DNA from: Phallus indusiatus
Taxonomy: Eukaryota; Basidiomycota; Agaricomycetes; Phallales; Phallaceae
Direction: 5' to 3'
Assembly (NCBI GenBank): GCA_027605045.1
Contig: JAQFWX010000106.1
Location: forward strand, 173,189-237,188
Length of the DNA: 64,000 nt
In this document: positions 25,240 to 38,323 of the stretch, piece after piece
Position numbering within the stretch: position 1 is the first letter of the stretch
How the letters are laid out: every line of letters starts with the position of its first letter
The notes under the pieces: model-generated
The model's input: the letters and a program-made list of their open reading frames with translations, nothing else
Told to the model about the DNA's origin: nothing
Databases searched by the model: none
Translations under genes and position numbers: made by a program

Positions 25240-25960
25240 AATCACCCGAAAAAACTTTTAAAAAAGCTGAACGAGGTTATTGGTGCTTCCAAGAGCTTCA
25301 AGTTTAGCTTGAGAGTTCGGTGCCGAATCATCTATCACTGTCAATGATGAGAATAATTGCAAGCAAAATTTGCCAATTCCATTAACGTTTGAAATCTTTT
25401 GACTCACTCACTCAAAAGCCGTCATTACTAATCGACTCATCACTAAAACAGCCATAATACCTCCCGAAACCTGAACGGTGCTCGGCAAGCGTTATAAAAA
25501 AACTACAGCGTAGAAGGATACAATGCGTATATGCTATAATATCTTGAGACCCAATTTCAGAGACATCATGTTTCATGGTCACGCCAATCAGCGAAACTCA
25601 AGTTCACCACCTCATCCAGTGTTGGGAGTCTCTTGATGATCCTTTTCTAACAGAATGTTCTCCAGGATCACCTCGAAGTACCAGAATGAATTCTTGTTTC
25701 ACTGATCAGTGATCCTCGAACGACTCGGAAGGATGACAATGATGTGTTGACTTAGACCCATCCAATAATACGCCTCAGTGGTAAATCAAAAAGGGTTATG
25801 AAACAGAAAACCTTTTCCTATAAACCAAACGATCACAGTTTTATCTATATGTAGATGCCACCAAACGACTGTAAAAACTAACTCGAAAATTCTAATCTGT
25901 AACAGGTAAATTGCGCGTCATTTCTAAGCGGGAATATCTGCTTTCCAAAAGGAGGTGTCA
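25240..25960 (-). pseudogene. Decayed partial duplicate of the neighbouring MFS transporter
   Basis: Two blocks resemble the intact MFS gene at 26157-28232. Sequence at about 25280-25490 matches the 3' part of that gene around 26400-26590, with shared words such as TTGGTGCTTCC/TTGGTACTTCC and GAATTC..CGACTCATC. Sequence at about 25780-25950 matches the 5' part around 27720-27930, with shared words such as CAAATCGCGCATCATTTC versus TAAATTGCGCGTCATTTC. The middle of the gene is missing and frames are broken. Alignment was by eye, so the limits are approximate. Confidence 0.55.
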
Positions 25961-26156
25961 AGCATGTTCAAAATGCCCAAAGTGAAGATCCTCCCTCAAT
26001 ATTTCAAGATCAATAAACACAAAGGTCCTCTCAAAAACTGACCGAAAATCCGGGATAGGCATTCTAAAAAAACAATAAATGCTATGATTTGATGTGTTGT
26101 GGTAATCTACATGCTAACAAAACGTCAAATATTCCGAGATCTACATTCCGTGTAAT

Positions 26157-28232
26157 CTATGTACGCGTGCGCGCGCCTCTGGGATCCTCGATGTGATATA
26201 ATATCCAACCGTCGCGAGACTGCACATCACGACTACCCACAAATGACCTCCCAGTAAATTGTTATCAATGGAGATGGCAAATAATGAACTAAAAACAAAG
26301 AGTAAGAAACACTGGCCCTAGACGAATGTGAGATGGATACTTACCTGACAAATGCGGGACTGAAACTTCTCATCATACATTGGAACCATTGAGCAAGCCC
26401 GTTGGTACTTCCTAGAGTTTCCGGGTTCGGCGACGAATTTTTTACAAGAATGAGTGAGAATCTGTTGTGATATTTAGTTTTTGACAATCAAAATTTGGGA
26501 TTTTTAAGCCTCACGAGAATGCCAATACCGCAATTCGACTCATCGCTAAGACAACAACGGTCCCCGCCCAAACCGCAGTTTTAACCCACGGAACAACCAC
26601 TACTCCGTTCTCATCAACACCCATACGGGCTACGTAATTTAACAACGGTAGAGACGCATACGCAAATGGGAAAATGCTTATGCATCGTCTATACATAACG
26701 TCCAAATTGAAAGTTCGTAAGAGCCACGGCATAATGAATAATTGTAATCCAGCTGATGTAAATCCTGAAACGGCTAGAGAATATCCAATCTCATCTGCCG
26801 GTCTTGCAAGTCCACCTGAAGCGATTGGGGAGAAACAAAACAAAACATAGACGACGTCGAAAGCTGACGCTAGGAAAGCTAGACATCCCCCAGAAAGACA
26901 TAGTGCTTTGATTAACGGATTGGATAGTAATTTTTTTATGCTTGCAGTGGAGGGTGGCGATGGTCTAATAGATGCTGTAGCAGGTTTAGGTATAGTCGTG
27001 AATTCTTCTGGATGTTTTTCCGATTCGGATGCGATGTGGTATTGTCTTCTTGATGAGCGAACAAGGGGGTGAGTCTATTTGATATATGTTATTTACCTGC
27101 ATATTGAGTGGAATATGAATCAATTACCTCTTCTAAAAAGCGCATTCCAAAAGATGCAGCAACGACAGCGAGCGATGACGAAATGAAGCAGGGTAGGAAA
27201 TAGGGGTGTTGACGGAACCATTCATTGTCAAAATATTGCGGCCAATGAACATCCGGGTGTGAGAAAGTTCCACCGATGAGTGGTCTATGAATTTACGTGA
27301 GTTTATTCCCTGAAATGCTCAATTTCCAGATCGGTAAAAGCGTTCTTACGTACCCGATAATTCCTCCCAGAGGCCAAACAAGACCGTAAATAGGAAATAT
27401 TACTGATTGGTTCGTTTCGTCTGATAGCTCTCCAAGTGTTGAGTGAATAACGCTGCCAAAAGAAATTGTATTCTATTAGGTTGAAAGATTTGAATAACGT
27501 ATTTATATAACCTACGCAATATTTCCTGCTAGTAACCCAGAAATACATCGTGCGGCAAGGGCGGACCATAACGATTTTGACAGGCCAAACCATGTGGTAC
27601 AAAGGGCGATACCCAGGGTACTTGTAAATATCACGGGTCGACGTCCTATACGGTCTTACAAAAAGTGACGTTAACATACAAAGTCTTTCTTAGGCGAAGT
27701 TTCGCGTCCACTCACCTGACAATACCCCCCAATGATAAATTGAAAAGAGCTGTGAGACAGCAAACATGCTATCCTATCAACATAAAATATGAACCTTAGT
27801 AAATCGTTGTCAAAAGTTGGCTTGATACGGGACATACAACCAATCCACTATAGAATCCGATCCGAGAGTCCTGATCCGTAACATGCAAATCGCGCATCAT
27901 TTCATTTACGTATGGGAACAGCTGCGTGAAGCTAATTAAACAATGAGCAAAACGGTTTTGTCTATCAAGTTATATAGGTCATACCTGATTGGATCGACTA
28001 TTCTCACGGCGCAGAGAGTCAAAACTTGCAACTTGGGTATGGGGGTCACTCGTTTGTGGGGAGGTGCCAGTGTGGTTTCCATGTTCGCATTTCCACTAGA
28101 ACTTGACTCTCCTTGCAACAGAGGACGAGCAACTGATTGTCCCGGTGAGTCTAGATCGTCTTCAGTCACGGGAGAGTAGCGATTCTCCAGTTCGATGGTT
28201 TCATAGTCCTCATGAGATGTTTTTGCTGTCAT
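26157..28232 (-). CDS. MFS transporter (DHA1-like, fungal YCR023C/ZIFL type)
   Basis: Twelve-span major facilitator with an exported substrate that the sequence does not reveal. Start ATG 28232 (MTAKTSHEDYETIELENRY), a disordered cytosolic N-terminus of about 55 residues, then PIPKLQVLTLCAVRIVDPI, FTQLFPYVNEMMRDLHV and DSRIGFYSGL in helix 1-2. The MFS loop signature GVLSDRIGRRPVIF follows, split across an intron. The second half has a central loop with SEKHPEEF, then SNPLIKALCLSGGCL, DVVYVLFCFSPI and NPETLGSTNGLAQWFQCMMRSFSPAF. The last exon starts SLFAISIDNNLLGGHLWVV and ends EARART. The DPISFTQ-type helix 1 and the NG-AQ segment are typical of this fungal subgroup. About ten short introns. 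A decayed partial copy lies just downstream. Confidence 0.82.
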
Positions 28233-29584
28233 TTGTAAAGGGGAACTTTGTGAGGCCAAAGAAATCAACGTAACGATGCCTCCTTTTGGACGAGGGGGCA
28301 GGGGAATAGCAGCTGGAGAAAGGGGAAGGGGAGGATGGTGGAGGAGCTGAACGAAAGTTCCTGAAGAAAATTATTGTGCCCGGCATTGATATGATGAGTT
28401 TACTAATTGTCCTCGGACCGATCGCAGGACGGCGGGAAAAGTTAGAACCCTAATGAAAGAAGTGTAGGCAGGGTCCTCCCTTTACCCCAGTACGCGCATG
28501 CGAAATTAATTTTGTCAAAACAATCTCTTCAGTGACTCATCTGCAGTTTTGAATCATAAACACCTCAGAAAATTTAAATATCTTGCCAACTTACTGGTAG
28601 TTTATTGTATAGACGACCATAGGCTTGTCAGAGAGCTAAAGCAGGTTAGAAAACGGCAACCCTTGTCGGCAATTCGGCATACAATGCCGACAGGTGCTTC
28701 CCACGCGTTCTTTAAATAATCGTTTCGAAGACTCCAACCTTGCCACTCCGTTACATTTCTCCGATAAATAAACGTAAAAGGACTCATTATTGCCAAGCAC
28801 CAGACCATGACTCATACGGTGGATAATGTACATGCACGACAGAATCAGAAACAATGGCTTTTGTCAAGGTGCAGTGCATGTGAAGTTACAAGTATGTACA
28901 TACGTACGTATTGTACAAGAATATCTTGCACGTTTATTCCGAAAGCGAAGTTTCATTGGAAACCTTACTAAAGAGATCTTCCATTACGCAAGAATCATGA
29001 TAGAATCCATTGATGCCACCTTGCATCGGAACTATCGATGAAGAACAGGTGGAAAAATGGTCGTATCTGAACGCACGTCCACAATTGGCTACCAAGTTTG
29101 ATCTCGACTTCTAAGCAGTGTGTGATAAACTAAGACAAATATTTACCACGTCCAACCGGTTTTTCGGTCATCGCTGCGGGACCTAAAATCAGACCTTAGA
29201 CTTGGAAGACTCGTTAGCATTCTGACGCAGTGTCTGTGTATGACTACCCAAGGGAAATGCAAGACACGGGCATTGTTACTGATAGGAAACTACGACATCA
29301 GCAACTTGAGTCATGAGTAAAACAGCGCATATACCATCCACTTCTAGGCACTTGTTACCGTTCTCCTAGTAACGTATCCTACTCTCATACCTATCAAAGA
29401 TGCGCGAGGGTCATCAAAAGGAGGTCCATACCTAGGTTTCTAGAGTTGCTGTATTATGTCGTATGTTGGTTTCGTAAAGTCGAAAGTTGTTGCAAGGTCG
29501 CAGCAATTTCGATAACATTTATTGTTCAGATCTTGCTCTTCTTATTGATTTTGAAAAAGCGAATAAATATCACAGCATACATGT
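28233..29584. other. Intergenic region, no gene recognised
   Basis: About 1.35 kb between the MFS start (promoter side) and the 3' end of the pseudouridine synthase gene. Minus-strand open frames near 28600-28850 overlap each other in two frames and contain several cysteines, but no start, splice pattern or family supports them. Confidence 0.35.
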
Positions 29585-31615
29585 CTACACAGATTCCTTT
29601 CGTTTCGGCCATGTCCATGATTTTTCTGCCCAGTGAGGTAATTTCGTCTCAAAGCTCCCCAGACATTCTGTCGTATATCTATACGCGTGTAAGAAGATAT
29701 ATAAATCTTCGGGATCCGGATCGGGATACAGTGGGAGATAGCATTCTTTGCAATATAAAGTGCCAGTTTCTGTTTGGGCAGTCCAAGCACTTGGATCAAT
29801 TGCAGGATTGATAGTGGAGTCAGGATCAGGCTTTAGACCTGTAGCAACTAGATCAATTTCTACTGCTTCATTGACAACGTTCAGGTGGGTGCCGGAGTCG
29901 TCTTCGCTGATTGGGGATTTGTATTCTAGAGCATCGATCTTGAGTTTCTGTCCTCTGAATACAACATCTCGCCATCGACTCCAGTCCTCATTTTCATCCT
30001 TCATTTTGCGTAACCGTGTGATCACTTCGACTAATTCCGCGGATAAGGGAACGGGCGACCCCATACCGATATCGTGTCCTGTCTCCCTGGGTAGGAGCTT
30101 CCGTTTGATTTGAGCAAGTTGTTCTTTAGAAATGGGATCAGGTAACTGCGTGGTGTCGACAGCATCTGGCGCTGTTGGTGGTGATCTCTCTTCGCTTGGT
30201 GTAACATCCACACCGCCACGACCAAGCTTTCGACCCTTATTAAGCAACAAAAAGATGAGAAAGACATTTCAACACTCAAAAAGAAGGCTTTCCATTCACC
30301 CATATATTTTCACCATTGTATACGGGATCGTTGGCTACAGGGTATCCAAGGTATTGCAGATGGACTCGAATCTGATGAGCTTTTATATCCTAATCAACGA
30401 GGGAATTCTTAAAAATGGATAAAACATACATCTTCCGGTCAAGGGTCGACCTGCGGATGGTAATCAGATCGAAAAGATCTAATTATGGCAAAAAAAAACA
30501 CAACACCCACAGTGTAATACGCTTGTGTCTGTATGTTGATCGTAGAACATTCGTTTAAATATGGTCTGAGCTGGCTAAAGTCACAATCAGAATACTGAGA
30601 ATTCACTAGGAAAAACAGTCACAAACTTTTCCCTGTGGATGAACTACATTTAACCCCATTTGTCTATCAACGGTCAACAGTGGCTGATCACAGAGTACAT
30701 CTTCTCTATTTGAGCTACTGTCAACACTTCACTAAGACAGCAAATTGGAGTACGTACGTTGGGAATTCACCTCGGCATCGCGCAATATATTCTTTTTTGA
30801 CCTTCCCTTCGACGAATTCCCGGCCTAAAGCTCGAGCAAGGTCGCTTACGAGGGGAAGTATAAGTAAGCCGGATGTCAGTCGGTCCAATCGGTTAACCGC
30901 TACAGTTCAAACTATAGTGATCTGGGATGATGCATTAACAACAACAGAACTTACTGTGAACTTTTTCGATTCCATACTGCTGCCTTAACATGTAAACCAA
31001 GGTCTGTTTGTAATAGCGTCCTACGCCATGAACGGGCTAAAAATGCATATGAATGAATTTGAAAACTTAGGAACGAAGGATAAAATTGCGCCACACTATG
31101 CTTCCTGGTTTATTGACAACAAGATACTCTGGTGTACGTTCGACGATCTCAATGGGTGCTGATGTAACTGGTGGCTCATGTCTGTGGACAATGTTTCTTT
31201 ATGGGGACGGTAAATCTGAAACTTCGGAGTTTCATAGTTTAGGTCGAGACATACTGAATACAGTCTCCATTCCGGATTATAGTTCCAGGTTTTGCAATCT
31301 TTCCGTTCACAGAGGTAACCCCCGCTTCCAACGCGAAGCGCTAGATAAATAGCATGAGCAAAATAAAATTTAGATCATGCCGGACAAGTAGTATGGACCA
31401 CCAACATAGTATTCAATGCTCCGATCTCGAAACTCCGTGGATACCATTTCAAGTATTTCCCGATTAATCCACCGTCCTTTTGCCATTGTACGCAACGGGG
31501 TCCAATAAGGTGCTATACGTTTTAGCCCAAGTTGAGGCAGTGATGTCGGCTCATGCTCCGTGACGACCACATTGCGATCTTGCGAGCAATCGTTCAGTTC
31601 TTCTCCGGATGCCAT
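29585..31615 (-). CDS. RluA-family RNA pseudouridine synthase (Pus9/Rib2-like)
   Basis: Converts uridine to pseudouridine, probably at position 32 of tRNAs by analogy with yeast Pus8/Pus9. Landmarks in order: an S4-like start ([10 protein letters not shown]), [32 protein letters not shown], the catalytic aspartate in [12 protein letters not shown], then [17 protein letters not shown], the RTH-type loop written here as [24 protein letters not shown], and [12 protein letters not shown]. The C-terminal 200 residues (29585-30240) form an acidic/linker tail with a [12 protein letters not shown] motif, as in the Pus9/Rib2 subgroup. Ten or so short introns. I start at ATG 31615 (MASGEELN). The frame is open upstream with Arg-rich sequence (RRIIKLFLPNWTRGNLLQRI) that would make a mitochondrial presequence, so an additional 5' exon with an earlier ATG is possible. 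Confidence 0.86.
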
Positions 31616-33923
31616 TGATATCCTTTGTAAAAGATTTCCGCGCGTCCAGTTCGGGAGAAATAATTTAATTATACGGCGATGGAGCCTTGGTACGCGTTGA
31701 GACACCGTGGTAGGCTGAAAATCTGTAAGTCACATCGTTCGTCACAATCACACTTTAGTACGTCTGACTCTCTTCTTAATTCAGGAATCGGCAAGGAATA
31801 CAAGAACTTTTCCTCAAGGAACCTGGTCCAAATATTTTGACTTTGATCAGTATGACAAGGGATATTGAAGCTCCCGGCGACGCTTTTCTCGGTTGTTTTT
31901 AGGACGACAATCTTGCGCTTTCGAAAATCTCAAAACATCTCGATAGCACAAAGAACATTAGTGCAGTCTTGACTGTGTGTGTTGAGATTAATCACCCTAT
32001 ACACGGCACATCACTACCGTTCGCCCTTAGGTGTAGTGCTTTCGGCGTTTCGATCAGGACATTCCTTTGCCATGCAGCATGCTCCACAAGATATTCGAAG
32101 ACCAGTATAAAATCGCATAAGGAGCGAGTGTTTTCGAGACATATCAATGGCATCCTGTCTTAAAAGACCTGCATGCCATCGTTTAGACATTACCTGTTTC
32201 TTTCCCCGACATCGTTTCTGCTGAATGGCCGTCCGTCCCCAGGGCCAGTTCACAAAGTGCCAGAAGTCAGGACCAGTATGACGAGAACCTTTTCAACAAA
32301 CCGTGATGGTAACAGGCCGGATCTTTGATGTTAGTATTCTCGTTCGTCCCACCAGTACGAATGGCACGCCTAGTCAGATGAATACCTGGCCTATGGCGCT
32401 CATGATGCGTCATAATCTTCGCTGAGCAGCGATCAAATCATGTCTTATCTGTGGAATCTATCCATAAAAGATCCAGCTGGATTGGTTTCACTACTGGGTT
32501 TTTGCGATTTCACCCGACAGCTCTTCGATTCCCACATCTTCAGGTCTTACTATCAGTATTCACCGCCATCCACTTCCTTCCCAACTTCTTCTCGCTTGTA
32601 CTACCGACGCCCGCTAGAAGATGTTTTAAATATGGTGCAACAAAATCTACCGGGCGAGGCTTTGAGGAATCTGTGAGCGGGACTTTCGTTCCAAAGGTGT
32701 CTTCGTAAGTAGCAATCAATAAGACAGTCTTAGACTGCATCAAATATGACATTACTTCAACTAATTCAATTCTGCACTAAACAAGTTTATTCTCCTTGAT
32801 TGGTTGCCTAACATCATCGATACGGCGCTTTTGAGATCATACCACCGTCAGGAACCCGATGGACAACTCACTGGCTGGACACGAGCTCGAAGTTGTCATC
32901 GGAAAACTCATGTTCGGAAGCATGTGGCAATGTGTGAACAACAACATAGAAGAGCAACTTCAAGGGCCAGAAAATGTAACCGGGGTTCAATCGAAAAGCA
33001 TCGATTACTACATGTTTAAAAGTGAGGACTCCGTCACAGAAAGAGTTCCAGGTGTTGACTATCTCAATGCGGATAGACACCAAGTTACACCACACAATGC
33101 TTCAAATGTCAAGCTCCACCATCGAACGTTTAAATACGCGCCCTGCGGTATTTGCATTTAGTATCACATGTTGTGGCCGCAACGGATTATTCCGGTTCCA
33201 AGTCTAATTTGGAGCACATTATAGTACACTAATAACCGCATTGAACGAGATTGAGGACACCTCTGAATTGCCTTCGATCTGCGATATGATATTGTTTTAA
33301 AAGTATGGTTTATTGAAATCCCTTTTGAAATATGTATTAATAGACGTTGTAGCTCAAATTTGCTTTTTACAAGGGACGCGCAAGCACCGCGTCGGTGCGG
33401 TAGTAGCCCCAGGTACCGGCAGTTATTGGCGTCTTCGTTTAGGAGACAATTGAAGCACTGATGCGTCCGAGTTACGCTATAACGTGATTATGGTTTCTGT
33501 TTTTCAGTGGTCGATGGTTCCGCACCTTTTTCTCGTTGTAAGCATATGTACCATTCTGTCACCCTCATCCCAATTGATGATGTTATTATAAAAGATCCGA
33601 TACTGGCAATGGGGATACATGGGAAACATTTGATCTAGGCCTCATTGTTCACTCCTACTCGAAGGGTGATTGTTTACGAAACACCCTTTACTGGCTTTCT
33701 GGCTTTGATGGCGCATTAGCATTTCGGAGTAAACTTTCTATTTCATTGATGTTTCTTAAATATGATCACCTTGTGGTATGCTTTATAACATATTTTTCAA
33801 TTATTTCGCATCGGTCCGATGGTTAACGGGAACGTCGGTGGGTACAAGGAGGTATATATATACCAGTGAAGACATTGTTCATTTCAACATTGAGGTCTTT
33901 TCAACATTTGAGATCTACTCATC
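31616..33923. other. 2.3 kb without a confident gene; possible decayed coding sequence
   Basis: No start-to-stop gene model survives here. A minus-strand piece at 32014-32253 reads DAIDMSRKHSLLMRFYTGLR, and plus-strand pieces at 32440-32710 and 32860-33160 are open, but none joins to its neighbours or shows a family signature. The last 100 bases carry a likely promoter of the aspartic protease gene, with a TATATATA run near 33852. Confidence 0.35.
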
Positions 33924-35530
33924 ATGAGGAATCACTTCTTGTCTCTTATATTGCTGTCCCTTTCCATCTCAGATAGCGTTACGGGGTTGGCTCCCAAGAC
34001 GATAAAGATCAGCTCTACACTCAGAAATTTGCCAAATGGTGGTCATGACCTCGTTCGACGAGATCGAGCACGTCTTCGATCGCTGTTGAATCGCGACTCT
34101 GTCGACGAAGGTATCAACGTCCCCATTGGTACTTCCCTCAATGTCAGGAACTTCTCATTGCATTCTTTCATTAATTCAAATGTTCAAATTTTGCTTAGCT
34201 GGGGGCGTATGTTGCCAATGTGCAAGTCGGTTTAGGGAACTACAGTCTTTTAGTTGATTCTGGGAGCGCATATACCTGGGTTGGTGCTAACTCAAGTAAC
34301 CCATACATCCCGAGCTCCAAATCTATTGCTACCGGTGAAAACGTCACTGTCCCCTACGGCGGTGGAAATTTCACAGGTTTTAAGTGTGAGCACAAGTTCT
34401 TGCTTATTGTCTCTCACTGGTACGACATGTTTATTATGACTCTAGTTATCGACACAGTAATTATCGATAATATTGTCATTCAAAATCAACAATTTGGGGT
34501 GGCTAATATGTCATTTGGGTTCTCTGGTATGGTTGTATGTGTTAGAAGAATGATCCGTGAATAATAATTATGTTTTCAGGTGTCGATGGAATCCTTGGCA
34601 TCGGTCCTCCCGATCGCACATTCAATACTACGGGAACAGACCCGTTCCAGCTCGTCCCAACGGTCACTGACGAAATGATTATGCAAGGAATTATTGACGC
34701 TAACATCACCGGGGTTTCTTTGACCCCCCTCACAACCCCGGACTTTGATCTCGATGGAGAAGTCACCTTTGGCGGCGTTGATCCCACAAAATTTATTGGA
34801 AACTTCACATTTGTTCCAACTACGGACATTCCTCCAGCTTCAACCTTCTGGGGAATCGAGCAAAGTGTTACGTACGTGCATTATATCCTATTGGAATGTG
34901 TTTTCTGAACGTAGTAGGTTCGGAGATTCACAGACAGTCATTATTCCACCTGGAACTCCTGGAATCATGGATACAGGTTCGTAAACGGGTCCACTAACAA
35001 CATACTATCTCTCATTGATATAATTTTAAAGGCACTACACTTCTTTTTCTGGCAACGCCGTTTTTGGACACGATCGTAAGCTTAACCGGTGCGGTTTTCG
35101 ACGACCCGACGGGTCTCTTCCGTGTGGATAGTATGGACAGTGTCCAGAGCCTCTTTTACAACATTGGTGGCGTGAGTAACATTAGTTGAAATTTTTGCAT
35201 AGAGGCTGGTTTAATTTCCTTTATTGAAGACTATTTTTGAACTTACACCGAATGCCCAAATTTTCCCTCCTCAATTCAATACTCTAATTGGTGGACAAGA
35301 CGGCGTCTTTTATCTTCTGTTTGCAGACCTCGGGGACGCCGCAAATCAGCCTTCTGGTCCGGGAATGTTTGTCAACGGTTATTTCTGGCTGTAAGTTATT
35401 TATATATGTCCGGTTCCTAATACATATTTACAATTGTGCCCTTTTGTTCTCCAGAATGAGACACTATGTCACCTACGATGGTACTAGAAAGGTCGTTGGT
35501 GTTGCCCAGACCGAGAATACCTTTGCTTAG
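33924..35530 (+). CDS. Secreted pepsin-like aspartic protease (copy 1)
   Basis: Family A1 endopeptidase, secreted. A signal peptide is visible (MRNHFLSLILLSLSISDSVTG), followed by a propeptide with a dibasic-type site (LVRRDRARLR). Several short introns split the body. The first catalytic aspartate is in LLVDSGSAYTWVG (DSG rather than the commoner DTG); the flap region is VPYGGGNF; VDGILGIGP follows; the second catalytic aspartate is in GIMDTGTTLL. The gene ends VGVAQTENTFA. Many N-x-S/T sites suggest glycosylation. Exon 1 is 33924-34142. A close paralog lies tail to tail with it at 35844-37442, with about 310 bp between the two stops. Extracellular protein digestion is the likely role. Confidence 0.9.
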
Positions 35531-35843
35531 CGTGATCAAAGTAGTGCAGTGAGATAATGATAACTACGAAATACACACATACATGCTACTTGAACTTGGT
35601 ACAATTGTTGTACACTAGGATTTATTGAATAACAGGAATTGAACATGAGGTGATCTGAGTCTTGTTTTCTGATTTACGCGGGCCTCTTCTCGCTAATGGA
35701 GCACCGTGGTTACACTCCATATTATTATCAACCGCGATGGAAGATTCCCCAGCTGGCGGTACCGTATTAGCGTATGATGTTCATCTCTACCTCGTACAAA
35801 GATTACAAGTACATCATCGGGGCTACACTCTCGTAGATACACA

Positions 35844-37442
35844 TCAATTAGAAATCTTCTTAAAAGTGTTTTCTGTTTGCGCAACACCCACTGTCCTATC
35901 GGTTCCATTATACGTTACGAAGTGCCGCATGCTATTCAATCCTGATGAGAATCGTCTGAGAAAAGATTAGGTACGCGGCAAACTTACAGCCAAAAGTATC
36001 CATTCACAAACATTCCTGGCCCAGTTTGTGTAAAAGCGAAATCGCCTAGATTCCCAATGATAATATAAAAGGCGTCCGGATCACCCCCAAATAAAACATT
36101 TAGCTGCGGAGGAAACACTTGTGCATCCGGAATGAACTCGAATTCAGTCTGTAATTGGCACTTAATAAATACTAGTCGAGAAGGGAAAGTAAAAGGCTTT
36201 TAGTTTACCCCTCCGATGTTGAAGAATAGACTTTGAAGGCTGTCGAATGAATCAACCCGAAGTAACCCTGTAACATCGTCGAGCACGGCACCGGTCAGCT
36301 GTTGATATTTCTCAAAACTTTCTGGGGCAAGGAGAATTAGTGTAGTTCCTAAATTTAAAAAATAAAGGGTTAAGTATACAATAAGCTGATAAGCAAATTT
36401 GAAACGACCTGTGTCCATAATGCCAGGGGTTCCGGCCGGCAACAAGGGAATGCGAGATTCGCCGAAGCTGATGGATAAATTTAGCTATTGGTAATTTCAC
36501 GAATCAATTGGCCATTTACCTCAGACTTTGTTCAAAACCCCAGAACGTAGAAGCAGGCGGAATTTCAGTAGGAGGTACGAAGGTGAGATTGCCGATGAAT
36601 TTTGAGGTGTCAATGCCTCCGAATACAACCTCACCGTCTACGACAAAGTCGGCTGTAGTAAGGGGCGAAAGCGAGACACTCGTGACGTTCTTGCTAATGA
36701 TGCTTTGCTTAAGCATCTGATCGCTGACAGTTGGAATAAGAGTCAATGGATTATCTCCTGTAGTGTTGAAAGTTCGATCTTGTGGTCCGATGCCCAGAAT
36801 TCCATCTACGCCTGACAGAAGAAGAAACAATCGAGAATATGTGAATTAAGATAGTCTGAGTGTTGTGAAATCCTAACCTTCAAAACCGAAAGACGTTACA
36901 GCGGAGCCAAACTGTTGATTATGTATAATAATATCGTTATCTCCTATTACGATAGTATCGATGACTGAAACTAAAGTTAAACGAGCTCAAAAGGGCTGGA
37001 ATTCGAGATCGGTCGTACATTCAAATCCAGTGAAATTGCCACTTCCATAAGGGACTGATACGTTTTGACCAGTTGCAATCGAATTTGGACCAGGTATGTA
37101 TGGATTACTTGTGTTGGCACCAACCCAGGTATACGCACTGCCCGAGTCAACAATCAAAGTATAGTGACCTTTTCCCACCGTAACATTAACTAAATAACTG
37201 CCGGCCTGGGAAAAGAACGGTGTAAGAAACGCGGAAGAAACAGACAGGATTATACATACGTCTAATGCGGTTCCAATAGGCAAGAATTTTTCTCGAGGGT
37301 TACTTCGTGCGATTAGAGCACCTGCAGAGCTTGAGGGTACGTTTTTGAAGGGAGAATTGATTTTTATCCTCCTTTCACCGTTGACCAGGTTGTCGCTCGA
37401 GATCAGGCCGCACAAAATCAAGAGAATAAATGAGGAAAACAT
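35844..37442 (-). CDS. Secreted pepsin-like aspartic protease (copy 2, inverted)
   Basis: Same architecture and intron positions as copy 1. I choose ATG 37442 because it gives a signal peptide (MFSSFILLILCGLISSDNL) that lines up with copy 1; an upstream in-frame ATG at 37484 would bury that signal behind 14 residues. Catalytic sites: LIVDSGSAYTWVG and GIMDTGTTLI. VDGILGIGPQDRTFNTTG is shared almost unchanged with copy 1. The C-terminal exon reads RHFVTYNGTDRTVGVAQTENTF and ends KKISN, a few residues longer than copy 1. All exons are open and splice sites are kept, so it should be functional. Confidence 0.88.
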
Positions 37443-38323
37443 TGGGAATTCAAGGCTGGGGACGAGTCTCAGGGCTGCCGCCATGTCATGGAATACGAGC
37501 CGTATAAATATGTAGCTTCGACTAATGCACGCGGTTAGCAATTGGATTTCCATACTTAAGGTCCAATCAGAGCCAGGCTAAAAAAAAACAAGGGGATACC
37601 ATAGTAAGTATTTCGAATGGGAAAGTACCAAATAATCGGACCTAATTTCGTCACTAGTTCAATGGCCATTGGATTGCCCGCGCGTGCATGATTCTGGGTT
37701 ACCTCAAAATACATAGCGATGCCGGAAGGAGATATGAATTAGTTTCCATCATAAGTATCATGAGACTGCAATGATTGAATATAAACCACTCGGGGAAAAG
37801 GTGTGAAGCTAATCCGGTCGCTGCTGCATGGGTTGGCCTATCGGCATGCTGGACGGAGTGATGATGTGATCGACAAGCGAAAGATGCCTTTATGTTTTAC
37901 TAGTACGATCGAAGGGCTTCATGCCAGACGTAAGTCAAAACTTTCATAGATTGGACTTCGGAATTTATCACCTACACTCATGATGTCTGGTATATCATAT
38001 TCTGGAAAATCTTGTGATGTCCAACCAGTCTCAAGAAAAAAACATAAACATGATGTCATTACGCATGCTTTCGCTCGATGAAGGACATTTTCAGGTCTTT
38101 GCCATGGTCGATATTGTGGAAAATTTTGGTTGGCAACGTCACGGTTCGGAGCTTGCCGTTCAGCGCTCCAGTTTTAACAACCAACATTTCAACTACGTAG
38201 GCTGACGCACGGTGGCCCAAGGATGCATTAACAACCGGTTCAGTTTTTACTCTATCATCATATTCGTTAATGTATAGTAAGGTTACTCATGACATCATGA
38301 CATAATGAAAATACAGATATCAA
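37443..38323. other. Intergenic region upstream of aspartic protease copy 2
   Basis: It holds the promoter of protease copy 2 and the 3' flank of the first permease. An open frame at 38014-38205 has no recognisable features. Nothing else seen. Confidence 0.4.

Noticed and set aside
28602..28854. Cys-containing minus-strand open frames as a zinc-binding protein
   Set aside because: Two overlapping frames compete, neither has a start context or splice partners, and the Cys spacing fits no family I know.
32440..33161. Plus-strand pieces as a cytochrome P450 or similar enzyme
   Set aside because: No heme-binding Cys motif, ExxR or consistent splicing could be found.
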